A stretch of 64,000 bases of DNA, from the NCBI GenBank assembly GCA_036346395.1, contig CM070615.1, positions 21,757,282 through 21,821,281 of the forward strand, read 5' to 3'. A program made the position numbers and the translations under genes. The notes under the pieces are model-generated. The model did no database searches. It worked only from the letters and a program-made list of their open reading frames with translations, and had not been told where the DNA came from. Positions 12,167 to 23,007 of the stretch are shown here, one piece after another (position 1 is the stretch's first letter; each line of letters opens with the position of its first letter). The stretch comes from Hsuehochloa calcarea. Lineage: Eukaryota > Streptophyta > Magnoliopsida > Poales > Poaceae.

Positions 12167-15100
12167 TGTGAGGACCACCAGGTTATTTTCGTAAGACCAA
12201 TGCCTTCCCGGTCTTATAGAAATAACTCTGGGCCTCAAGTAAATGAACTTCATTTTAACTCCATCTAAGTGAGAAGACCCGACCGAAACTAGAGCCCTGA
12301 TGATCATGCGTACTGCTCGTCTGTAAGCACTACATGATGACCGGTTCTCCAAATGGTCAAAGTCCACACTTAATGAGATAAAAGGGAATTCAAAAATAGT
12401 GGGTATGCGACCATGTTGGTTCCCAAGATCAGCGACCAACACACTCATACCCTTAACAACGTCAAGCACAAGTCATACAAGGCATACATTGACAATACAT
12501 AGTGGCATACAACAAATAGTTTAAGTCTACAACTATTACGAAAGGGCCGACCAGCCAAATTCAAATAAGAACATTAAGTAGTAGCGAAAGTAAGCAAAAT
12601 AAACAAAAGTCTAGCAATTGTGTGCCCTGTAACCCATGGCAATCAACTGGGGGTTAGATAAAAGTACTACTCGTTAGCGTCGCCAAAATTGACGCTAACG
12701 AACTCGTCGGGCGTAGAATCATCTTCACCTGAATTTGCATCAACCGGGTTAAGTACAAAATGTACTCACAAGTCTTACACAAAAGAAAAATTAGTTATGC
12801 ATATAGGATAACAAAGGATGGCATTAGTGGCTTAGTTTTGCGAAAATGCAATAATTTTCACCCTACACAAGCTAGTTTTACAATTGCCATTTAGAAATCA
12901 GATTTGAAGTAGAAGTAAAACATGTGACAAAGTTATACACTGATATACAAATAGATCAAACAAATACCAAAGTGGCAGCCCACTTTGATAAACTAAAATG
13001 CATGAACACCTGTTCATTCCGAATACCAAGTTGTAACCATGCCAATTTTAATCAAGACCAAGTGTTGTCTGTAACCATGGACACGGCTATTCGAATAGTT
13101 TAATACCCTACAGGGGTGTACTACTTTACCCACACGACTCGACTAGCCCGTAAGCCTCCAGAATTATCATACTTCCTATGGTGTGTTGGCCGGGGAAACC
13201 AAGATTTGGTATTGTTTAGCAAGAAAACCCTATTGAGATAAGCCCCCCTTGCGAGATGAACCCCAAACGTGGTACAAATGACTGATAGCACTTGCCAAGC
13301 AGACTCGAAAGTTGTGTTGGAGATACCAATACAATGTAAATAAAGAAAAATAGTGCTATCATGCACATTATAGAAAATTGCATCAGCTTCTACGAACAAA
13401 TGATCAACACAAGTGTCCTCACACAACCTGGGACTTAACCAAATAAAACTCACCCCTTACTTAACCAAATGGTACCCATATCCCGTGTGTGGATGTACGA
13501 TTGGTACTTGGAATTGACAACCCCTTAGCGGTCCGGACAAGTCTACCACATACCCGATCTCGTGCACAAAGGCACCCTCACTAACAACCTCTTGTCCAGA
13601 CCAAAAACCATTTGAAATAACAATTTTAGACTCAAATAACCAAATGGGACGATCTGGACCAAATCATAAAAGAAAGGTGTGAGATGTCTCCCATGATCAA
13701 CGGGTTAATCCCGTCAACCGTACTAACGCCGTCTTGACTTGCATGGCTAAGCACTCAATATAAAATCATCACATCGTCCTGTCATTAAGCATATATGTAC
13801 TGGAAAATAACACAGATAACATCAAAAGTAGGACATAACTAACTACACATCGCAGAAATATTGACATATCGAAATAGCATGCAAGCAAATATCATTGCAT
13901 TTCAAAACACTACATATAAAAAGTTAGTATCAATATGATACAAAAGAAAGTTAAAATGATACTTGCCTTGCCAGTATTCAAGTTTTTCACTCTCAGTAGT
14001 GTAGGAGTCTACGTCGATCACTTCAGAATCTGTATAAATACGACATCGAATAAACATCGAGAAAAGCCAAAATATTCAAACTGCTAAAAATGCATGAAAT
14101 TTCTACATTAGCTATATTATGATTCTAGTTGAATTTAGGTGAAAGAATTGTTTAATTTGGATTTGAGATGAGAGAGTTATGACAGTTTGAAAACCAGGTT
14201 TCGGAAAAAGTTGAAAAATGCACTTCGATCACTATTCATCTGAAATGCAATTTTCACACAATTTTGCATAATAGTGGTGGAGATAAGGATTATATGGATG
14301 GATAGAGAATAAAAAGTTATGACCAAAATAAATTTGTTCATCTCATTTGGAGTTCACATGAATTAGTTATGAATTTTCAAAGTTAATATTATTTTCTAGT
14401 TTAAAAATAATTCGATTATGGATCATTTTCCAAATACTATATTTTCTGGGACAGAGACATATTTGAAATCTATTTCAAAATAAAGTTCATATCAAAATTT
14501 GTTTCACTTGACTTGGAGTTCATATCAAAGTTCATTTCGAAATTTACTAAATGCATTTAATACTTTTCTCACCCGAGTTTACGTAGCTTCGGTCGCTAAC
14601 AAGCGGGGTCTACTAAATAGTGTTATTTTCTATTTTAATTTCCAATTTACTGCGCGCTGACAGGTGGGTCCCATAGTTCATAGACACGGGTCCACGCAAC
14701 AGTGCATGGATCGCGGGTCTACGAGTCCGGTCCACGAGTTCACCACTGTGCACTTAAGTGTGGGGCCCGCATGTCCGTTTCTGAATTAAACCGGTTTAAA
14801 TCTCTCAATTTCTGTTCACCAGGCCCACGTGTAATACACTCATTCATTCGCTAAGACAACCATTTAATACTGAAAACAATCATTAGCAGTTAGTGGTTTG
14901 GATTTTGCCCTAATTACCCAGCTACAGTGTTGCCCGCCATCCGACAACAGAGAGCTGGGCTCCCTAGTGCCCCGCTGGCGACTTCGACCACGACGGCGTG
15001 AACCAAGGGCACGGATGTGTGCACAAGAGTATTGCGCACCTAAAGGGGGTGGTCACGGCAGCTGAGCCGACCTAGAACGGTGGCGAGCCGGAGAGGGGTG

Positions 15101-15788
15101 GCGGTGCAAAAACAGTAAATGTGCATGCAACATCTAAGCTCCGCATTGTCCAAAGCAGTAGGTGCAACAACATCAGTGATGTCTAGGGAGGCTACCTGAC
15201 CGAGGAGAGGGTTGGAGGTGCTCGGATGTTGGTTGGTGACGAAAGAGGTGACAACGGCAGTGAGGCTTCACGAGGGTAGGATGACAGCGACGAAAGAGGT
15301 GACAACGGTAGTGAGGCTTCATGAGGGTAGGATGACCTGGAGATGGAGAGAGCCCAAAGGATGTCGGAGCAGCTCAAGGGAATCCAGTAGATGGTAGAAA
15401 CAAAAGGAATTGAGGAATGCCTTACCGGGTTGTCGCTGGAGAAGAAAGGTGTAGCTTCGGCTGCAAATAGAGGAAATCCAAAATTCGAGCGCTCTTGAGA
15501 AGCATTAACGAAAAGGGCTGAGGGGAAAGGGTTCCATCATCAAAGCGTAGGTCCTGATGCACAAGGGATAGGATGAGCTCATCGGGAGTGGAAATGACAC
15601 GAAGGAGCGTCCCAGACCGTGTTCTTGACGTGCTCTCGAGCAGTTGTGGGCATTTCGGCGTTCCAGAGTCTACAAGAAAAACCAAGGTCCGGCATTAGAC
15701 AAAATGAAACCGGCGTTGAAGAAGAACGGAAAGGGAAGTGAGGGAAGGAAGCTTACCAGTGAGAGGTGCTCGAGCTGGCGTCTTCTTC

Positions 15789-16038
15789 TGTAACACCCTG
15801 ACCCAAATTCGGCTCAATGCCCAGCCCACCGTGGGGCGGACCCGCCCACACATAGCACCCCACTTACACTTTCGTCCTCGCTTCGTGTAAAAGGGTTAAC
15901 CCGGAGGTGCTATGTTTGGATCCAACAGGCATTATATACTAGGACAACTCACTTGAGACAAGCAATGTGGGACTAATCCCACCACACAACTCCTCATGGG
16001 CCACATGGGCCACACTACGAGCAGGCCGGGGTATTACA
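15789..16038 (-). repeat. TRIM left LTR (250 bp)
   Basis: Direct repeat of 16241-16490 with two observed differences. Ends in GGTATTACA next to the C-rich complement of the polypurine tract. Confidence 0.93.
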
Positions 16039-16056
16039 TTCACCCCCCCTTAAGGG
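16039..16056 (-). other. TRIM polypurine tract
   Basis: On the minus strand it reads CCCTTAAGGGGGGGTGAA, directly adjacent to the left LTR, where plus-strand priming is expected for a minus-oriented element. Confidence 0.8.
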
Positions 16057-16226
16057 CCGACCTCGGCGAGATACCGCATCTGCGACAAATGCCCGAACCA
16101 CCCCTCGGTACACGCCCGTGCGTCCGGTCTTGCGCACATATGCCATGCTATGTGTCCACTCCGGCCCACATGTGCCATGCGCCATATGTCGCGCCCTATC
16201 CCGCGTGCGTCTGCGGCAAGGTTGAT

Positions 16227-16238
16227 GCTCTGATACCA
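16227..16238 (-). other. TRIM primer binding site for initiator tRNA-Met
   Basis: The minus strand reads TGGTATCAGAGC, the classical plant primer site complementary to the 3' end of initiator tRNA-Met. It lies two bases from the right LTR, at the position expected in a minus-oriented element. Confidence 0.9.
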
Positions 16239-16240
16239 TC

Positions 16241-16490
16241 TGTAACACCCTGACCCAAATTCGGCTCAATGCCCAGCCCACCGTGGGGCGGACCCGCCCA
16301 CACATAGCACCCCACTTACACTTTCGTTCTCGCTTCGTGTAAAAGGGTTAACCCGGAGGTGCTATGTTTGGATCCAACAGGCATTATATACTAGGACAAC
16401 TCACTTGAGACAAGCAATGTGGGACTAATCCCACCACACAACTCCTCATAGGCCACATGGGCCACACTACGAGCAGGCCGGGGTATTACA
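16241..16490 (-). repeat. TRIM right LTR (250 bp)
   Basis: Direct repeat of 15789-16038, followed by the TCTTC target duplication. Confidence 0.93.
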
Positions 16491-17295
16491 TCTTCCTCAG
16501 CCACAGAGAGGAAGAATGAGTGAATGAGAGGAGGCAGAGGGGTATTATGGTCGGGAGATGACGGTGTGGAGGTGGCGTCAAGCGGACGAGCTCTAGGAGT
16601 GGTCAGATGGGGAGGTGGATTCATGGCGTCAATGGAGCTAGGGCAGAGCGGCGCGGCCACGTGGCACAGGAGCTCTGCGCTCGCCTTCTGCCTGAGGAAG
16701 ACGAAGGACTAGCGCGGGGGCCCAGGATGGTAACGACACAAGGTGGTGCGAGCCAGACTCGGGTTCAGACCAGGTGCAGTTAGGTAGCTTAGTCGAATCA
16801 AGTCGCTATTGTTTGGGTCTAAGTCGAGGTTAGGTCTAAGCCCGAGGAACAGTGCGGCAATTTGACTGGTTTGAAAACTATTGATCCTACTTTGACCGGG
16901 GCTTCAAAAATAGCAAATAAATTTATAAAATTATGAAATTAATCAGTGAGGTTACTGGGATGACCTAGTACCCATATAAAATTTTAAACCTCACAGATCA
17001 AGATTTATGACTATTAAGATGGGTTTTGAATTTTCTTAAGGTTGATTTATGTTCTATAAATTTGGGAAAATTCATATTTATTCATGATAAATATTATATT
17101 ATTTTAATAAATTATTTCCCAAAGAACTTTATAAGCACTTGTCTTATTTTTATTTTATAACTTCTTATTTGAGTTGTATGTTAAATCTTGATTTAAAGTT
17201 TTTCAATTGCAATATTTTTTGCAAATATTTCAGAAATGACATGCATGCTCATGATATGCATAATAATTCTATTTATTAAAAATGGGAATGTGACA

Positions 17296-17671
17296 ACAGT
17301 GGAGGCAGATCAAGTGGAGATGGAAGTAGAAGAGAGCTCTAAATGTGGAGATCTCGGGGAAGGAATGAAGGATGGTTGCTCAAGAACGGAGGGAGAGGAG
17401 AAGGATGAGAGCTTAAGGAGGCGCAAATTATTCGGAAAGACACCGCATTGGGGGTTGCTCTGGCAGGAGAAGCTGTGGAGAGGGAAAGCCAAGTGCGAGA
17501 GATGGTGGAGGTTGTGGCAGATGCTAAGGAGGAAGATGTTGTCCAAAGACCGGAGAAAGAAGAGGAAAAGGTGAAGGAGAGGCGGTCAAGCAGCGACTGC
17601 TCCCCCGTCAACATCATTGAAGGAGGGAGGGAGAGAGAGAGAGAGGAGCGAGGGGATGAAGCGCGGTGGGT
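17296..17671. other. MULE interior, right segment
   Basis: Purine-rich sequence with an overlapping open frame rich in Glu, Lys and Arg and a GA-rich run near 17625-17645. The open frames continue into the inverted repeat, so they are unlikely to be genes. No domain is recognised. Confidence 0.4.
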
Positions 17672-17973
17672 CTGGTTCGGGATGGCTCGACCCAGCCACA
17701 TAGCTGTCTCGGACCCAGGGGCAAAATCGTCCATTCATATATGGGCAAAGGCCAATAATACAAAAAAAGGATTTAAATACTTTAAAATAGCAAATAAACA
17801 AGAAGGCAAGCAAATGGGTGGCAAAAGATCTATTGCAAGGAATATAATGATATTTTATCAAAACTACCTATAAGGTATGGCAAATTATCAATTCGTCTTT
17901 TTCCAAGCGAAATGGCTCACAATCGAAGCCTCTCTTTAATGAATGGGTAGAGCTCCTCCCATCCATTTCAACC
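17672..17973 (-). repeat. right inverted repeat of the MULE-like element
   Basis: Reverse complement of about 9511-9780 with gaps, including an extra stretch of about 22 bp near GACCCAGCCACATAGCTG. A poly-A run of about 16 follows at about 17973-17988. Confidence 0.65.
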
Positions 17974-18779
17974 AAAAAAAAAAAAAAACTACTGCAGGTC
18001 TTCGTCAACAAATAGATGACTCGACTCCCACACAATCATGCATCCTGCGTCCATGCGAGTCATGTCCCTCGTCTCTCTCCTTTTAAGAAACAAAGGAGCA
18101 GCAGTAGCAGTACTAGTATCATTGTCAGGCGAGTAGCCTATAATTGATGAGCGATTAGCAAGGCCATCTCTAACTCCGCAACGGCGTTGAAGCTGACAAA
18201 TGTACGTATGTGAAGAGAAGTTGGCATGGACAAACCAATCTTCTTTCCATGAGGTTGCACAAAAGGGTTGGACTAAACTAAAGCAACTAGCCGTGCGTGC
18301 ATGCGCCGTCGCTTCGCGTTCGCAAAGTCCAAAATATGCTGATTGTTGCCTTGTTGTGCCCAATTAATCAACTGAACCTGCGCAACTTTTGGGGTGCACG
18401 ATACGCAGATCACGGCCCTACAGGGCTACATGTTGTTGCCTGATGGATTAAAGTAGCCAAGCGATGAACAAATCGCTGGCATCACGGGATGGCAAAATCC
18501 CAACTGCTTCAACCATCGCGGTGCAATTCGACAAATTCGTAGTACGTAGTAGTCAACTATTCACTATATATAATTTCCATTGTTTCTTTACAAGCAATTT
18601 GGGTGCAAAATTTCAATCTTTACCTGCCAGCACTTGTGAGTTGTGATGTATGATAGCATGACTGAAAATGACATATAGTTTGTTGACAGGCTTAGGCAGC
18701 TCAACCCGGTAGAGCCTTTTTAGATAGCAGGCTTACAGCAAGTTTTGCATGAGTAAACGGAGCTCCCCAAAATTCTCTA
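17974..18779. other. intergenic, no gene recognised
   Basis: Sequence that looks non-repetitive at this scale. Open frames here are short and of ordinary random composition. I see no protein domain, RNA gene or transposon terminus. Confidence 0.5.
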
Positions 18780-19195
18780 CCCAAATTGATACGGTCGTCT
18801 GATTTTCTCAACGCAGGATCAAAATACTCACGCGAGGCTTGTTGAATCGTAGTGATTCTCCGTTGCCAATACAAGAGTTAGTACTCTTTAATTCGCAAGA
18901 ACATACACGCACTGATCTTCACCGACCATTAAGTAAAGATCTATCGTGCTCCCAATTCCTAGTGAAAAGGTTGAACGATCTCTATTCAACACTCTCAATT
19001 CCCCTCAAGTGTGTTTGGCACCACTTGGAAAAACAAGAGCGATTGCAAGAAATCCAATCTGTTATTTCTCATATCAAAGTGGTCTCAGAATACAAAGGAG
19101 GGGACAATGGTACTTATGGCACCCCTCCACGATTCACGCGCGACCTAGGGTTGGCCGCACATGCTGAAGCAAACTCTAATTCAGAATTACTGTTC
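18780..19195. other. retroelement-like stretch, unassigned
   Basis: Contiguous with the repeat at 19196. A 155-codon plus-strand open frame (18839-19306) spans the junction. The second copy of the repeat begins only at 60603, so this part has no partner in the window. It may be LTR or leader sequence of a diverged gypsy element, judging only by context. Confidence 0.3.
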
Positions 19196-19660
19196 ACGTC
19201 GAGTACTGTTCACACCTTGGGCCTCCACTCGTTTGGACTTGTTTCTCTAAGTCTTGGGATGCTTGGACCTTCTCCTTTAGCGCCGCATTGCAGCATCGGG
19301 TCGTAGACTCCAACCGACGTTATCTGCCCTGCACAACTCCAACCTTCGGCCAAGACGTAGTCGTGACAACTTAAATTGACTTCCCTTGATCTTCAATGGT
19401 TCTCTTCCATTGCTTTTGCTCCGGCCTCCCTCTCCGCCCTCTCGGTTCCAAAGTCTTCACAATGTTCAAACATGATAATGCACAAAGTAGTGACATGAGG
19501 TAGTATTTCATTCTCACGAATAACATCATTAGGAATAGATTGAAACGAGTTCACCTCAATGTTATGCTTCTTTGCAAAAGTTTTCTCCCTTTTGGTAAGT
19601 ACATGTTGTTCGAAGTAAAACAAAGATTAAATACAACATATGGAATGATACAAATGATGC
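19196..19660. repeat. dispersed direct repeat, left copy
   Basis: Diverged direct copy of 60603-61070. Shared stretches include CTTCGGCCAAGAC, AAAGTCTTCACAATGTTCAAAC and AACATCATTAGGAATAGAT. The two copies bracket the 41-kb nest of elements. Each has a minus-strand open frame with the motif FEHCEDF, but the peptides are less alike than the DNA appears to be, which argues against selection for a protein. Confidence 0.75.
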
Positions 19661-19837
19661 CCTCATCATCCTCCCCTTCTTCACGAAAAGTCATCATCTG
19701 CTTTCGATAGCATGAAAATATGCTAAACAAATAATGCAACGTATATGCATGGTATATATATTTGTCATTCACACTCTTTCCGTTTAGCACATTCTGATTT
19801 TCTAAAATTGTACTAGACAAAGAGAACAACGTATATG

Positions 19838-19841
<4 letters not shown>

Positions 19842-19892
<51 letters not shown>
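19842..19892. repeat. (AT)n microsatellite
   Basis: Uninterrupted alternating A and T for about 50 bases. Likely length-polymorphic. Confidence 0.95.
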
Positions 19893-19896
<4 letters not shown>

Positions 19897-20282
19897 TCAA
19901 TTATTGTATCATTCTCATTGTTTTGCACAAAATAACTAGCACGACAACAGCTATAGGGATGTATTTGATATATATATTGCAATACTTTTATTCACATCAT
20001 TCTCCCTCCTTTGAGAAAGGTCGTCCTTGACTTTTCTAAGTACATAAACAAGATATTAAAGGCGCAAACCAAGTCAAGTTGTTCAAATATAGGGAATAAA
20101 ATTCTTAGTACCTTCCATGTTTCAACTGCGCTACTCTGATTACTTGTACATGATTGTTCAACAAAGAATAAACAAGTAGGCTTAAGGAATCTTTTAGAAC
20201 AGAAAGCACTATTATTGACACCTATCTCATTGTGATCATCTCATGGAACAAAAGATTGTTTATCCAAAATATGCCATTTCAA

Positions 20283-20939
20283 TTAAGCAAGTTTACCACA
20301 TATAATGCATATTCGATAAACATAAAACATATCATCTACACTATATTCTCTAATCAAATTGAACTTATATATGTAGGCATAAGTACTAATTAGTAATTTT
20401 AAATATAAAATTTTAGTAATATTCTCAATCACACTAGATAGCTCTCTAGGATCATCAAACATAATATAGTATAAAGAATCACCAGGAGATGCTCTGGTAA
20501 GAACTTTCTTATGAATAATAAATTTCACATTATGTAAATTGAGCATAGAAATTTCAAAACATGAAATATTCAAAGGAACACTAGAGTTCTCACTCTTACT
20601 TACCTCTTCTTGATAAACATTCAATTCAACACCATTATTATTACCTTTAACGTCCTCCTCAATTGTTGTAGGTGCTGTAGATAGCGTTTCTTTATGATGT
20701 AACCACGTAGCAGCAATCACTCTATCTCCAACTGTGGTTATCTCCTTGTCTTTTACATCCAGCGGTGCCGGTTGTTGAACATTGAACTCCTCTTTTGTAG
20801 TGTCAACCTCCTCTTCTTTAATGTCAACCTGCACAATGTGAGAAATAACACTACAAGTAGATTGTAAATTGTTAATTTCAATAATAACCTCACTTTTACT
20901 ATAATATACTTCATTCATTTCTTTTGGTGTATCTCTCAC
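20283..20939 (-). pseudogene. unidentified open frame downstream of the gag remnant
   Basis: A 218-codon uninterrupted frame lying downstream of the gag remnant on the same strand, so it probably belongs to the same minus-oriented gypsy-type element. The N-terminal half is acidic and contains KEEEVDTTKEEF. The middle contains CFEISMLNLHNVKFIIHKK, and the end contains SLYYIMFDDPREL. I see no protease, reverse transcriptase or integrase motif. It could be a lineage-specific ORF of a non-autonomous retroelement. Function is unknown. Confidence 0.4.
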
Positions 20940-21179
20940 ACTCTGAAATTAGATGCTCTCAACCTCACATATGGTGGAATCACCCGGTTCACAATCTTCA
21001 ACACTCTCACTCAATTTGGCTACATGGCTCTATCCTCACATGGGTTTTGAGCATTTTATCTTCCATTAATCATGGGCCAGCAATGGCGCAATTGCTATTA
21101 TACACGATCTCCTCATGAATTGCGGTTTGTGACAGGGCAAAACTACTCATCACCTCGGCACAGAAAATTTTCCATGCTA

Positions 21180-21754
21180 GACCATCATCTTAAGTGACAC
21201 ACCAGTGGATGAATGAGAACTAAACAGTCGGTGTAGATTTAATTGATGTGCTTGCATATCTTTAAGTCTTTTTTCCACCTTCATAGCATATTCATAAAAT
21301 CTTACACACTACAAAAATATTCATCTTAAAGTGCAGCAACGATCTGAAAATTTAAGCCTGGTTTCAAGTATTTATTTTATTGATATGCACTAGTGATATT
21401 GGCACATCGCATTGCATTACTCAGCTCAACATAGTAGTTTTGGACAACTTTACCTCGTTGTGCAATGCTCTCCACATAGAGTAGTAGTTTCCGCTCATAA
21501 CAGGATAGAACAAATTCCCTTCTCATGGTCCATTTTAAATTGACCCAAGATGTAATAAATCATTTCACACTTAGTTGTTGCCACCAACTAGAGGCATAGT
21601 CCTCAAAAAATATAGTGGCCACTCTCACTTCCTTGGCTTATAATTCAAACTTCTCGGATTCAAGCTCGAACTCCATGTCTTGTACCCACTCGAGATACTC
21701 CTCTGGATCATTACTACCATAGAAAGGAAGATATGTATACTCGTGATCTGCCAT
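21180..21754 (-). pseudogene. gag: retrotransposon gag pseudogene
   Basis: Reading the minus strand from the ATG at 21752-21754 gives a retrotransposon gag-type protein. It begins MADHEYTYLPFYGSNDPEE, continues with YLEWVQDMEFELESEKF, then FFEDYASSWWQQLSV and LKWTMRREF. The DPEEYLEW...WW...F pattern is that of the capsid-like Retrotrans_gag region, which would form the particle shell. It is interrupted by in-frame stops after ESEKFEL, after QQLSVK and after ANITSAYQ, so it is inactive. No zinc knuckle, protease or reverse transcriptase follows. It lies about 1.2 kb inside the primer site at 22991, consistent with the leader and gag of a minus-oriented element whose right LTR starts at 23008. 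Confidence 0.75.
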
Positions 21755-22990
21755 GGTTAGTAGCAAAGCAACAAATATGTACAATTTTGTGGAAATCACT
21801 CAATCTCACTATTTTCTCTCCCAAGCAAAGTTTTTACCTTTCCGAAGCGAATCGAGGCAAAAATACTTACACTTGGTAGTAGTTACAACAACAAGGTGAT
21901 GATCAATTGAATTTAAGAGTGTTTCACAATTGCAAAACAACGGATTTATAGTGGAGCTTGGTATGGAAGTGTATAACATATGCAATCTAAAATTCAAGTT
22001 GTCATAAAGCTAAGTAATAATCCAAGCTAGAATACTTTGCTTAGGTGCTGATCCAATAGGTTTAAGCGAAGAGTATGAACGCACACGCAAAGATAAATAT
22101 GACTTAATGCAAACAATGGAATGAGCTAGTGAGAACAACTTGAAATTGAGATTAAAAGCTAGCTCGATCGTACCAAGTACTAGGAGAGACACTAGCTAAT
22201 TGCAAAATATATAATTGTAAGGGCACAAGATTGCTCAAAGAGATTAAATACACAATCTGAAATTATGTATTAGGGTTCACTCATCAAAATTTGGTCGGCA
22301 CCTTTTTCTTTTCTCTTTTCTTTCTCAAAACCGCATGAACAATGTTCTGTCCCCTTGGCTATCAGGGCAACCGAAAGGAAAAGATGGTACATGTATTTGC
22401 GTGTTTGATTTTTTCTTTTTTAATATTTTAAGTTGTGGCTTTTTCTTGTAACCAGCTGCTTTTTCTTCTTTTCTTATACAACGGCCAAAATAGGATTTCG
22501 CTTCCCTCTTGACTGTGCAAGTCTCAAAATTCAGCAAATGTGTAATTGACTCTAAGAACAACCCTAGATGCAATTATCAATAGCTAGTCTCAAAAGATGA
22601 AAGATATAAGCACTTTTGTTGATGCCGTGCACTGTTCCTCACAAGCACCATAGCGCACGACCTTGTAGCACGCGCGTACTTTAGCTTGCTTTACAGATTG
22701 AAGATCTTAGGCTCTATTTTTGGTGCTGTTTTTGGGGAATTCAAAACCAACGAATTTTAGGGTTTTTTATTGGACACAAAGATTAACCAACACAAAGGAA
22801 ACACTTAGATCAGCAGCACTAAACAAAAATTCTAATGGACTAAAACCTAACAAAACTTACAAGAAATAATAGATTGAAAGTAGTGTTCGGAATTTTTGTG
22901 TTGTAATTTTTGGTTTATTGGATGATAGGAATAAAGAACAACAAGCAAATCAATATAATGCTAAGGGTAAATAATGATACCGAGTAACCA
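21755..22990. other. leader of the minus-oriented gypsy remnant, non-coding
   Basis: Lies between the gag ATG and the primer site. AT-rich with no sustained open frame. Retroelement leaders of this length are common. Confidence 0.45.
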
Positions 22991-23004
22991 GAGCTCTGAT
23001 ACCA
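22991..23004 (-). other. primer binding site (initiator tRNA-Met)
   Basis: The minus strand reads TGGTATCAGAGCTC, three bases from the presumed LTR start at 23008. It places the internal region (gag remnant) to the left and the 5' LTR to the right. Confidence 0.8.
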
Positions 23005-23007
23005 AGA

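Larger units (their letters stand above)
15789..16490 (-). mobile_element. TRIM-like miniature LTR retrotransposon, 702 bp
   Basis: Two direct 250-bp LTRs (15789-16038 and 16241-16490) flank a 202-bp interior without a gene. I count two differences between the LTRs, at the sites CGTCCTCGC/CGTTCTCGC and CATGGGCC/CATAGGCC. LTR ends are TGTAACACCC...GGTATTACA. Read on the minus strand, a primer site TGGTATCAGAGC lies two bases inside the right LTR, and a polypurine tract with seven G lies at the other end. A perfect TCTTC target duplication flanks it (15784-15788 and 16491-16495). It must be mobilised by proteins from another element. Its LTR start and polypurine tract resemble those of the chromovirus at 47846-59718, so that lineage is a plausible helper (inference). 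Confidence 0.93.
12167..17295 (-). mobile_element. gypsy-type LTR B (about 4.42 kb without its nested TRIM)
   Basis: Starts TGTGAGGACC and ends GGAATGTGACA, a diverged form of the GGGATGTTACA end. Removing the 702-bp TRIM and its 5-bp duplication leaves about 4.42 kb, close to LTR A (4.49 kb) and LTR C (4.33 kb). It carries the family's conserved block with CTATTCGAATAG at 13087-13098 followed by CCCTACAGGGGTGTAC. Flanking pentamers are GTAGT and ACAGT, differing by two transitions. It is probably an old insertion. No internal coding sequence is present, so I call it a solo LTR. Confidence 0.75.
9511..17973. mobile_element. Mutator-like element with long inverted repeats, carrying nested insertions
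   Basis: Sequence at about 9511-9780 is repeated in inverted, diverged form at about 17672-17973. Shared stretches include GGACGATTTTGCCC, TTTTGATAAAATA and GCCATCCCGAACCAG. Long terminal inverted repeats of this kind are typical of plant MULEs. After removing the copia LTR (10178-11822) and LTR B (12167-17295), the host element would be about 1.7 kb. Its interior is GC-rich and purine-rich with no transposase, so it is a non-autonomous or Pack-MULE-type element. The outer ends and a 9-11-bp target duplication were not resolved, so the boundaries are approximate. Confidence 0.6.

Noticed and set aside
11804..12469. 221-codon minus-strand open frame
   Set aside because: It crosses the boundary between MULE interior and LTR B at 12166-12167, so it cannot be one ancestral gene.
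16227..16238. tRNA gene fragment at the TGGTATCAGAG sites
   Set aside because: Only the primer complement is present, with no cloverleaf. All such sites abut LTR ends.
18839..19306. 155-codon plus-strand open frame
   Set aside because: It overlaps a dispersed repeat whose second copy does not keep the frame. No domain is seen.
19393..19623. Conserved small protein with FEHCEDF, also at 60771-61019
   Set aside because: The two peptides are less similar than the DNA they come from appears to be, so the similarity is inherited repeat identity and not selection for a protein.
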